DNA from: Lachnospiraceae bacterium
GTDB taxonomy: Bacteria > Bacillota > Clostridia > Lachnospirales > Lachnospiraceae
Direction of reading: 5' to 3'
DNA length: 64,000 nucleotides
Assembly (NCBI GenBank): GCA_910574865.1
Contig: CAJTDN010000007.1
Span: 124,001 to 188,000, forward strand
Shown: piece after piece, positions 16,705-24,073 of the stretch
Numbering within the stretch: position 1 is the stretch's first letter
Layout of the letters: every line of letters starts with the position of its first letter
Position numbers and translations under genes: made by a program
Notes under the pieces: model-generated
Database searches by the model: none
Told to the model about the DNA's origin: nothing
What the model saw: the letters and a program-made list of their open reading frames with translations, nothing else

Positions 16705-17548
16705 GAACATACGCAAAATCCTCTACCGGGTGTTTTGCATGTTGTCTTTTTTGGTTGGGGTTTACTTGATCGTGGACTTGAAAGTCAGCGGCACGCTGGA
16801 CGTTAAAATGATTATCGTCTTTTGCCTATTTATCGTCTTGATTTTTTGGGGGATTGCGGACTGGAAATTGAATAGTGACCTGATACAGAACCAGGAGAAG
16901 GAACTGATGATGTATCAGCTTTATATACAGCCGTTGGAGGAACTGGTAAAAGAAATCCGTGCCAGCCAGCATGACTTTGACAATCACCTCAACGCGATTC
17001 TCAACATGCATTTGACGGTGGACACATATGACGAACTGGTACGGCGGCAGTTGGAGTACATTCACGAGGTGCGTTCAGACAATGCCAGCCGCTACTTGTC
17101 CCTTTTGCGCATCAGCGACAAAGTGTTGGCAGGATTCTTGTACAGCAAGATTATCAACTCCCCGGAAAATGTCGAGACAGACGTTGAAGTCCGTAATTGG
17201 AAAGTCATTTCGGGCGTTTCCGAACATCATCTGATTGAGATGGCGGGCGTGCTGGTGGACAATGCCTATGAGGCGACGGCAAAGGAGGGCGGAAAGGTGA
17301 AAATATTTCTGGATTCCGAGGACGACCACTTGGTTCTGGACGTGTTCAACCAGTATCCGAAACAGTCCCTGGAGGAAATAAGCCGCTTTTTCGAGTCCGG
17401 TTATACGACGAAACAAAGAGATGGGCAAAAGCACGGGATTGGCTTGGCGAAGGTGAAAAAACTGACGAGGAACCTGGGCGGCGAACTGGTAGTCGGACAA
17501 GAAGAAATCGAGGGCGTCAATTACATGCATTTTATGTTGTATATATGA
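16697..17548 (+). CDS. GHKL sensor histidine kinase
   Basis: The 283-residue kinase has only two transmembrane helices (about 8-27 and 37-55) and no sizeable sensor domain, then a linker coiled coil, the dimerisation motif QHDFDNHLNAI with candidate phosphohistidine H92, and a GHKL ATPase domain with N-box N189 (VLVDNAYEAT) and G-box KHGIGLAKVKK. It is like the kinase half of AgrC without the five- to six-helix sensor. With so little sensor, it may read the state of the membrane or of the adjacent slipin/NfeD pair; that link is inference from the operon. Confidence 0.9.
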   Translation: MDRNIRKILYRVFCMLSFLVGVYLIVDLKVSGTLDVKMIIVFCLFIVLIFWGIADWKLNSDLIQNQEKELMMYQLYIQPLEELVKEIRASQHDFDNHLNAILNMHLTVDTYDELVRRQLEYIHEVRSDNASRYLSLLRISDKVLAGFLYSKIINSPENVETDVEVRNWKVISGVSEHHLIEMAGVLVDNAYEATAKEGGKVKIFLDSEDDHLVLDVFNQYPKQSLEEISRFFESGYTTKQRDGQKHGIGLAKVKKLTRNLGGELVVGQEEIEGVNYMHFMLYI

Positions 17549-17568
17549 TGAGATACCAGGGTCAAAAG
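17549..17568. repeat. Short repeat after the kinase gene
   Basis: TGAGATACCAGGGTCAAAAG directly follows the stop codon. A near copy (one insertion and one substitution) directly follows the stop of the hybrid kinase at 23965-23985. Confidence 0.5.
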
Positions 17569-17591
17569 CACGTAGTGTGAAAAATCCGTGG

Positions 17592-17597
17592 TATAAT
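17592..17597 (+). promoter_or_regulatory. -10 box before the helicase gene
   Basis: A perfect TATAAT lies 42 bases before the helicase ATG. The -35 region is poor, so the promoter may be weak or activator-dependent. Confidence 0.45.
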
Positions 17598-17638
17598 TGA
17601 GGTCAAAATTCGTTTTGGCCTTATGGTGGAAGGGACAT

Positions 17639-20020
17639 ATGGAATCACAAGTGATTAGAATTTCCGTCCGCAACCTGGTGGAGTTCATTTTGCGGGAGGG
17701 GGACATCGATCGTCGCGTGGCGGGCGGCATGGACAAGGATGCCATGTTGCAGGGGGGCAGAATCCATCGAAAAATACAGAAGCGGATGGGTTCCGCTTAT
17801 CATGCGGAAGTTCCCTTGAAAATCGAGTGTCCGTGCGAGGATTTCGTACTCCAGGTGGAAGGACGGGCAGACGGCATCCTGGAGGATGGCTCCATGGTGG
17901 TGGTTGACGAGATTAAGAGCGTGTTAAGCAGTTTGGAGCACATTAAGAGTCCAATCGGCATCCACCTCGCGCAGGCGAAATGTTACGCATATATTTACGC
18001 CAGGCAGCAAGGGCTGAAGCAGGTTGGCATACAGATGACTTACTGTCAGATTGATACGGAGGAAATCAAACGGTTTCGCGAACTTTATGACTTCCAGAGT
18101 CTGGAAACGTGGTTCCTGGATCTGGTAGGGGCATACGAGAAATGGGCCGTCTTCCAAATTCGGTGGAGGGAGGCACGTAACCGTTCCATTAAGAAATGTG
18201 AATTTCCCTTCGATTATAGGGAAGGGCAGAGGGACTTGGTATCATCCGTGTACAGGACCATTTTGCACAAAAAGAAGTTGTTCATTCAGGCGCCTACCGG
18301 TGTCGGGAAGACGATGGCGACCGTGTTCCCGGCCGTACGCGCAGTCGGGGAGGGATTGGGCGAGAAGGTTTTTTACCTCACGGCCAGAACCATCACGCGC
18401 ACGGTGGCAGAGCAGGCATTCGAAACGTTACATAAGAACGGGCTGTCCTACAAAATCATCACGCTGACTGCAAAGGAGAAAATCTGTTTTTGCGAGGAGG
18501 CGGACTGTAACCCGGATGCCTGCCCTTACGCGAAGGGACATTACGATCGGGTAAATGACGCGGTATTTGACATGTTGCAGACGGCGGACAAGATGACCCG
18601 CGAGGCATTGAAGGCACAAGCCATGAAATACCGGGTATGCCCGTTCGAGATGGCGTTGGACGTGTCCATGTGGGTGGATGCCGTCATCTGTGACTACAAT
18701 TATGTCTTTGACCCGGACGCGCATCTGAAACGTTTTTTCTCCGAAGGAGTGAAAGGGGACTACATTTTTTTAATTGACGAGGCACATAATTTGGTGGAGC
18801 GCGGGCGTAAGATGTATAGCGCGCAGCTTGTCAAGGAGCAGGTGATGGAAATCCGCCGCCTGGTAAAGGCTTCGGACGCGAAGCTGGCAAAGCGTCTGGA
18901 GGAATGCAACAAGCAGTTGCTGGCATTAAAAAAAGAATGTGAAACGTATCAGGTGCTTGACGGCGTATCCCATATCGCGTTAAAATTAATGAACGTCGTG
19001 TCGGAACTGGAACGGTACTTGGATGAGCCGCGGGAACAAGAAAAAAGGGACGCGGTGCTGGATTTTTATTTCCAGGCGCGCTCGTTTTTGAACATTTATG
19101 AAGCGTTGGATGAAAATTACAAGATTTATACGGAACTGGGTGCGGACGGCCGTTTCCGGCTGAATTTGTTCTGTGTGAACCCGGCGGCGAATCTTGACCA
19201 CTACATGAGCCAGGGAAACAGCACGGTATTTTTCTCGGCGACCCTGCTTCCAATCTATTACTACAAGAAGCTGCTCAGCGTGGGGGCGGATGATTACGCG
19301 ATTTATGCGCAATCATCCTTTCCGCGGCAAAATAGGCTTTTGCTGGTGGGAAATGACGTGAGTACTAAGTATACCCGCAGGGGAATTGAAACCTATGAAA
19401 AAATCGCGGAGTACATTTTGCGTATGGCCGGTGGCCGTATAGGCAATTACATGGCCTTTTTCCCTTCCTATCGATTCATGCAGGACGTGTATGCGTGCAT
19501 ACAATCCAAGATTGACGCGATGGAAGCACCTAATCGGATAGAAATCGTCCTGCAGTCGCAGTTCATGGGCGAGGAGGCGCGGGAAATTTTTCTGGAAACC
19601 TTTGAGGAGGAGCGGACGAACACGTTGATTGGATTCTGCGTGATGGGAGGCATTTTTTCGGAGGGGATTGACCTGACGGCGGAGCGCCTGATTGGAGCGG
19701 CCATCGTGGGGACGGGACTGCCGCAGGTATGTAATGAACGAGAGATTTTGAAGCGGTGGTTCGACGAGGGCGGGATGTCCGGCTTTGATTACGCTTACCT
19801 TTATCCAGGCATGAACAAGGTCCTGCAATCAGCCGGGCGGGTAATCCGCACGGAGGAGGACGCGGGAGTCATCATGTTGTTGGATGACCGTTTTTTGGAC
19901 AGACGGTATTTGGAGACGTTCCCACGGGAATGGAGCGACTTCCAGGTTTGCGGGTTAAAAACGGTGGGACGGGCATTGGGCGCGTTCTGGTCGAGAAAAT
20001 TGACGGAGGAAATGAAATGA
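17639..20020 (+). CDS. XPD/DinG-type Fe-S helicase with N-terminal PD-(D/E)XK nuclease domain
   Basis: The protein is 793 residues from ATG 17639 (GGAAGGG five bases upstream). The N-terminus looks like a Cas4/RecB-family nuclease: GGRIHRKI with H43, GRADG with D78, and DEIKS with E91 and K93. A superfamily 2 helicase follows: Walker A APTGVGKT near 218-226, four cysteines near 283-296 (CFCEEADCNPDACPY) and a further CPFE, giving an XPD-like Fe-S cluster, DEAH box (LIDEAHN) near 378, and motif VI QSAGRVIRTEEDAG near 722. It should unwind and possibly cut branched or damaged DNA. greA overlaps its end by four bases. Confidence 0.88.
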   Translation: MESQVIRISVRNLVEFILREGDIDRRVAGGMDKDAMLQGGRIHRKIQKRMGSAYHAEVPLKIECPCEDFVLQVEGRADGILEDGSMVVVDEIKSVLSSLEHIKSPIGIHLAQAKCYAYIYARQQGLKQVGIQMTYCQIDTEEIKRFRELYDFQSLETWFLDLVGAYEKWAVFQIRWREARNRSIKKCEFPFDYREGQRDLVSSVYRTILHKKKLFIQAPTGVGKTMATVFPAVRAVGEGLGEKVFYLTARTITRTVAEQAFETLHKNGLSYKIITLTAKEKICFCEEADCNPDACPYAKGHYDRVNDAVFDMLQTADKMTREALKAQAMKYRVCPFEMALDVSMWVDAVICDYNYVFDPDAHLKRFFSEGVKGDYIFLIDEAHNLVERGRKMYSAQLVKEQVMEIRRLVKASDAKLAKRLEECNKQLLALKKECETYQVLDGVSHIALKLMNVVSELERYLDEPREQEKRDAVLDFYFQARSFLNIYEALDENYKIYTELGADGRFRLNLFCVNPAANLDHYMSQGNSTVFFSATLLPIYYYKKLLSVGADDYAIYAQSSFPRQNRLLLVGNDVSTKYTRRGIETYEKIAEYILRMAGGRIGNYMAFFPSYRFMQDVYACIQSKIDAMEAPNRIEIVLQSQFMGEEAREIFLETFEEERTNTLIGFCVMGGIFSEGIDLTAERLIGAAIVGTGLPQVCNEREILKRWFDEGGMSGFDYAYLYPGMNKVLQSAGRVIRTEEDAGVIMLLDDRFLDRRYLETFPREWSDFQVCGLKTVGRALGAFWSRKLTEEMK

Positions 20021-20523
20021 TAAGGGAAAAATTGACAAGAAGCGACGTGGAAAAAATCGAGTCGGAAATTGAGCACCGCAAGCTGGTCGTGCGAAAGGAA
20101 GCGATTGCGGCGGTCAAGGAAGCGAGGGCGCATGGAGACCTGAGTGAAAATTTCGAGTATCACGCGGCGAAAAAGGACAAGAACAGCAACGAAAGCCGGA
20201 TCCGCTATTTGGAAAAGATGCTGAAGAACGCGGAAATCGTGGACGAGCGATCTGGTGCGGACGAGGTGGGGATTAACAATACCGTGGAACTTTACATGGA
20301 AGACGATGACGAGACGGAATGCTACCGCCTGGTCACTTCCGTGCGTGGAAATTCCATCAACGGGCTCATCAGTATCGACTCCCCATTGGGAAAGGCCGTT
20401 TTGGGCCGTAAATTGAACGAGCGCGTGTATGTCAAGGTAAATGATTCTTATGGCTATTACGTGGTCATCAAGGGCATTGTAAAGACGAATGATGAAAATG
20501 GCGACCAGATACGCAGGTTCTAG
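20017..20523 (+). CDS. greA: Transcription elongation factor GreA
   Basis: GreA rescues backtracked RNA polymerase by stimulating transcript cleavage. The 168-residue protein has the N-terminal coiled coil with the acidic tip signature (EARAHGDLSENFEYHAAKKDKNSNESRIRYLEKML) and the C-terminal FKBP-like domain, ending with a serine/glycine-rich SIDSPLGKAVLGRKLNERV stretch. Start ATG 20017 overlaps the helicase stop (ATGA) with GGAGG upstream, so it is coupled to the helicase. The C-terminal domain is somewhat divergent and about 10 residues longer than usual. Confidence 0.9.
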   Translation: MIREKLTRSDVEKIESEIEHRKLVVRKEAIAAVKEARAHGDLSENFEYHAAKKDKNSNESRIRYLEKMLKNAEIVDERSGADEVGINNTVELYMEDDDETECYRLVTSVRGNSINGLISIDSPLGKAVLGRKLNERVYVKVNDSYGYYVVIKGIVKTNDENGDQIRRF

Positions 20524-20586
20524 CGTGCTGGCAGGCCGGGCAGCCGGCAATTGGCCATTGGGGCCGGGGACATGGGAGGTCGAGTG

Positions 20587-21285
20587 ATGAAAAGGATATT
20601 TGAAGAAGGAGGGTTCTGTGTGCTGTTCGACTTGGACGGGACGGTCACGGATTCCGCGGAAGGTATTATCAACAGCGTGGGCTACGCATTGGAAAAATAT
20701 GGACGAAAGGTGCAGGACAAGGAGGAATTGAAATGTTTCGTCGGCCCACCGTTGCAAAGGCAGTTCGAACTGTATACGGGCGTTTCGGACAAGGAAGGGG
20801 AGAAGCTGGTCGCCATGTATCGGGAATATTACACGACGAAGGGAATTTTTGAAAATAGGGTGTACGAAGGTATCCTGGAGGTCGTGATAAAATTGCGGGA
20901 GAAAGGCGTGCGCACTTGTGTCGCCACTTCAAAGCCGGAAATTTTCGCCCGCCAGGTTGCAGGGCATTTCGGGTTTGAGTCCTGCTTCGACTTTATTGGC
21001 GGAAGCTTGTTGGACGGCGGCAGGGTGAAAAAGGCGGAGGTCATTGAATACGTGCTGGAAAGTTGCGGCGTGAAGGACAGGCAACGCGTTTTGATGGTGG
21101 GTGACCGTGAACACGACATATTGGGCGCGAAGGAGGCGGGCGTTTGCTCCGTCGGGGTTCTTTATGGGTATGGGAGCCGCCGTGAATTAGAGGAGGCCGG
21201 GGCGGATTATATTGCAAAACGCCCACAAGACATTTTAGGTATCGTGGAACATTACATTTTAAATTTTGGCCAGCCGTCACGCTGA
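20587..21285 (+). CDS. HAD-family hydrolase (phosphoglycolate phosphatase-like)
   Basis: The 232-residue protein has HAD motif I DLDGTVTDS (D15, D17), motif II in CVATSKPE, and motif III/IV MVGDREHDILGAKEAG. A helical cap domain between motifs I and II (subclass IA) makes it similar to Gph/PpaX phosphatases. The physiological substrate is not evident. ATG 20587 is preceded by GGGAGG seven bases away. It follows greA after 63 bp. Confidence 0.88.
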   Translation: MKRIFEEGGFCVLFDLDGTVTDSAEGIINSVGYALEKYGRKVQDKEELKCFVGPPLQRQFELYTGVSDKEGEKLVAMYREYYTTKGIFENRVYEGILEVVIKLREKGVRTCVATSKPEIFARQVAGHFGFESCFDFIGGSLLDGGRVKKAEVIEYVLESCGVKDRQRVLMVGDREHDILGAKEAGVCSVGVLYGYGSRRELEEAGADYIAKRPQDILGIVEHYILNFGQPSR

Positions 21286-21319
21286 TTGGCCGAGATAATG
21301 TACTGCCATCAAAAAAAGG

Positions 21320-21347
21320 TTGTTTTTGTGGAAAAAACTGATATAAT
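21320..21347 (+). promoter_or_regulatory. Promoter of the hybrid kinase gene
   Basis: TTGTTT (21320-21325), 16 bases, perfect TATAAT (21342-21347), 56 bases before the ATG. Confidence 0.6.
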
Positions 21348-21402
21348 GTTGTTGGGACTAAAGACATTTTGCACCCATGCGGTTTAAGGAGGAAAAATAT
21401 AC

Positions 21403-23964
21403 ATGGATATCCGAAACAAGAGTAGGGGCAGTACCACGCGTTTTTTGATTGGCAGCTTTTTGATTCTTTTGATTATCAGCGCGGGCGCGTTTTTATGCCT
21501 GGGATATTATATGAGCATCGTGAGCAAGGATGCCATCGACAAGGTGGGCGACCTATACATGGAAGGCATAAACGAGCAGATTACCTCGCATTTTCAAACA
21601 CTCATGGAGTTGAAACTGGAACAGGCGGAGACGGCCAAGGAAGTCGTTTCCGTTGACATAAATGACGTGGACGTGTTATATGACGAGCTGGTTTACAGGG
21701 TTCATGTCAGGAACTTCAACTATCTGGCACTTTGTTCGGAGGACGGCGAATTGCAGATGCTTTACGGAGAGCAGATCAAGCTTGCGGACCCGGATTCCTT
21801 TTTTGAGTCTATAAGGCGTGGGGATAAGAAGGTGGCGGTGGGTACGGACGCGTCAGGGAACGAGGTGGTCTTGTTCGGCATCATCGCCGACTATCCGATG
21901 AAGGACGGGGAAAGGTGCATTGCGATGGTGGCCGCCCTTCCCATAGACTATATCAGCACGATGTTGGAGACGGAGGAAGAGAACTCGCTGATGTCCTCCC
22001 AGATTATCCGAAAGGACGGCAGCTTCATCGCAAGCGACCTAAGTACGGAGTATCCGGATTATTTCACCAGCTTGTATGAGCGGTATCAGAAAGACGATCC
22101 GAAAAATATTGACAAGTTCGTGCGGGAAATGTCGGATGCCATGGAGAAAAAGGAGAATTTCTCGACGATTCTAAGTTTCGACGGGAGCCGGCAGCAATTG
22201 TACTGCACGACGTTGCCATATTCGGAGTGGCACCTGGTGACGATATTGCCATTCGGCATACTGAGCGAGACCGTGAACGGATTGAACCAGAACAGGACGT
22301 TAGCCACGCTTGCCATTTTTGGCATCATTCTTGTCGCACTATTGCATATTTTCTATAGATACTATAAAATGACCTGCCAGCAGCTGGATGATTTGGAGGC
22401 GGCCCGCCAGGAGGCGTTACAGGCGAACAAGGCGAAGAGCGAGTTCCTCTCGAACATGAGCCATGACATCCGTACCCCGATGAACGCAATCGTGGGCATG
22501 ACCGCAATCGCAACGGCGCATATTGACGACAAAGAGCAGGTACAAAACTCCCTCAAGAAGATTTCGCTGTCCAGCAGGCACTTGCTAGGGCTTATTAACG
22601 ACGTGCTGGACATGTCAAAAATCGAAAGTGGCAAGATGACGTTGACGGCGGAACGGATTTCCCTGCGGGAAGTGGTCGAGAGCATTGTCGGCATCGTACA
22701 GACGCAGGTTAAGGGAAAAGGGCAGCATTTCAACGTGCACATAGACAACATCGTGGCGGAGAACGTGTATTGTGACAGCGTGCGTTTGAACCAGGTGTTG
22801 ATGAACTTGCTGTCAAATGCGGTCAAGTACACGCCGGAGGGCGGTAGCATCCAGTTGTCCTTGTACCAGGAGGATGCCCCATCTTCGAAGGGTGAGATGT
22901 TCGTTCGGACACATGTCGTGGTCAGGGACAACGGAATCGGCATGACCGAGGAATTCATGGAACATATTTTTGATTCTTATTCAAGGGCGGACAGCAAGCG
23001 GGTCCAGAAAACGGAAGGAGCCGGGCTTGGCATGTCAATCACGAAGTACATCGTGGACGCGATGGGGGGAACCATTACCGTGGACAGCGAGTTGGACATG
23101 GGAACCGAGTTCCATGTCGTGTTGGACATGGAAAAGGCCGACGTGGAGGAAATCGACATGGTTCTTCCGGCGTGGAAGATGCTGGTGGTGGATGATGACG
23201 AGGTGCTTTGCCGTACGGCGACGGAGGCTTTGGAGTCCATCGGCCTGCAGGCGGAGTGGACGTTGAGCGGGGAGAATGCGATTGAACTGGTGACGAGGCA
23301 TCACCAGATGAGGGACGATTACCAAATCGTCTTGCTGGATTGGAAGCTTCCAGGCATGGACGGCCTGATGGTGGCTCGGCAGATTCGAAAAATCGTGGAC
23401 AAGGACATGCCGCTCATCCTGATTTCAGCATATGACTGGAGCGAGTTCGAGGCCGAAGCAAGGAAGGCCGGCATCAGCGGCTTTATTTCAAAGCCATTGT
23501 TTAAATCGACATTGTTTTACGGATTAAGGAAATACATGGGCGTCGAGGAGGCCCATTGCGAGACGGAAACGGACACGGGGCTGTCTGGGCGGCGCATTCT
23601 GGTGGCCGAGGATAACGAACTGAACTGGGAAATATTGGCGGAACTGTTGTCCGATGTCGGTTTGGAACTGGACTGGGCGGAAAACGGGAAGATTTGTTTG
23701 GAAAAATTCCAACAATCGTCCAACGGATATTATGACGCGGTGCTGATGGACGTTCGCATGCCGGTCATGAATGGTTATGAGGCTACCAGGTCGATTCGCG
23801 CGTCGGGGCATCCAAACGCCGTGGACATTCCGATTATTGCCATGACTGCGGACGCCTTTTCCGAGGATATCCAGCGTTGCCTGGAAAGCGGCATGAACGC
23901 GCATACAGCCAAGCCGATTAACCTTGACGAAGTGCTTTCCCTGCTGAAAAAGTACATATTGTAA
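21403..23964 (+). CDS. Hybrid sensor histidine kinase with two receiver domains
   Basis: The 853-residue membrane kinase has a signal-anchor helix (about 13-35), an extracytoplasmic Cache-like sensor (about 36-293), a second helix (about 298-318), a HisKA domain with phosphohistidine H354 (FLSNMSHDIRTPMNAIVGMT), an HATPase domain (N-box NLLSNAVKYTPEGG; G-box GAGLGMSIT) and two receivers with phosphoacceptors near D646 (LLDWKLPGMDG) and D783 (LMDVRMPVMNG). No DNA-binding output domain or HPt is present, so a partner must receive the phosphate. The ligand is unknown. The gene appears monocistronic. Confidence 0.92.
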   Translation: MDIRNKSRGSTTRFLIGSFLILLIISAGAFLCLGYYMSIVSKDAIDKVGDLYMEGINEQITSHFQTLMELKLEQAETAKEVVSVDINDVDVLYDELVYRVHVRNFNYLALCSEDGELQMLYGEQIKLADPDSFFESIRRGDKKVAVGTDASGNEVVLFGIIADYPMKDGERCIAMVAALPIDYISTMLETEEENSLMSSQIIRKDGSFIASDLSTEYPDYFTSLYERYQKDDPKNIDKFVREMSDAMEKKENFSTILSFDGSRQQLYCTTLPYSEWHLVTILPFGILSETVNGLNQNRTLATLAIFGIILVALLHIFYRYYKMTCQQLDDLEAARQEALQANKAKSEFLSNMSHDIRTPMNAIVGMTAIATAHIDDKEQVQNSLKKISLSSRHLLGLINDVLDMSKIESGKMTLTAERISLREVVESIVGIVQTQVKGKGQHFNVHIDNIVAENVYCDSVRLNQVLMNLLSNAVKYTPEGGSIQLSLYQEDAPSSKGEMFVRTHVVVRDNGIGMTEEFMEHIFDSYSRADSKRVQKTEGAGLGMSITKYIVDAMGGTITVDSELDMGTEFHVVLDMEKADVEEIDMVLPAWKMLVVDDDEVLCRTATEALESIGLQAEWTLSGENAIELVTRHHQMRDDYQIVLLDWKLPGMDGLMVARQIRKIVDKDMPLILISAYDWSEFEAEARKAGISGFISKPLFKSTLFYGLRKYMGVEEAHCETETDTGLSGRRILVAEDNELNWEILAELLSDVGLELDWAENGKICLEKFQQSSNGYYDAVLMDVRMPVMNGYEATRSIRASGHPNAVDIPIIAMTADAFSEDIQRCLESGMNAHTAKPINLDEVLSLLKKYIL

Positions 23965-23985
23965 TGAGGATACCGGGGTCAAAAG
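23965..23985. repeat. Short repeat after the hybrid kinase gene
   Basis: TGAGGATACCGGGGTCAAAA begins directly after the stop codon and is a near copy of 17549-17568. Confidence 0.5.
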
Positions 23986-24073
23986 GTCATGTGCTTCGTG
24001 CCTGCATGGAAAAGCATGGCCTTTCGGTTTATAGATGAGATAGAATATCCATGGACCAAGAAGGAGTAAAAAG

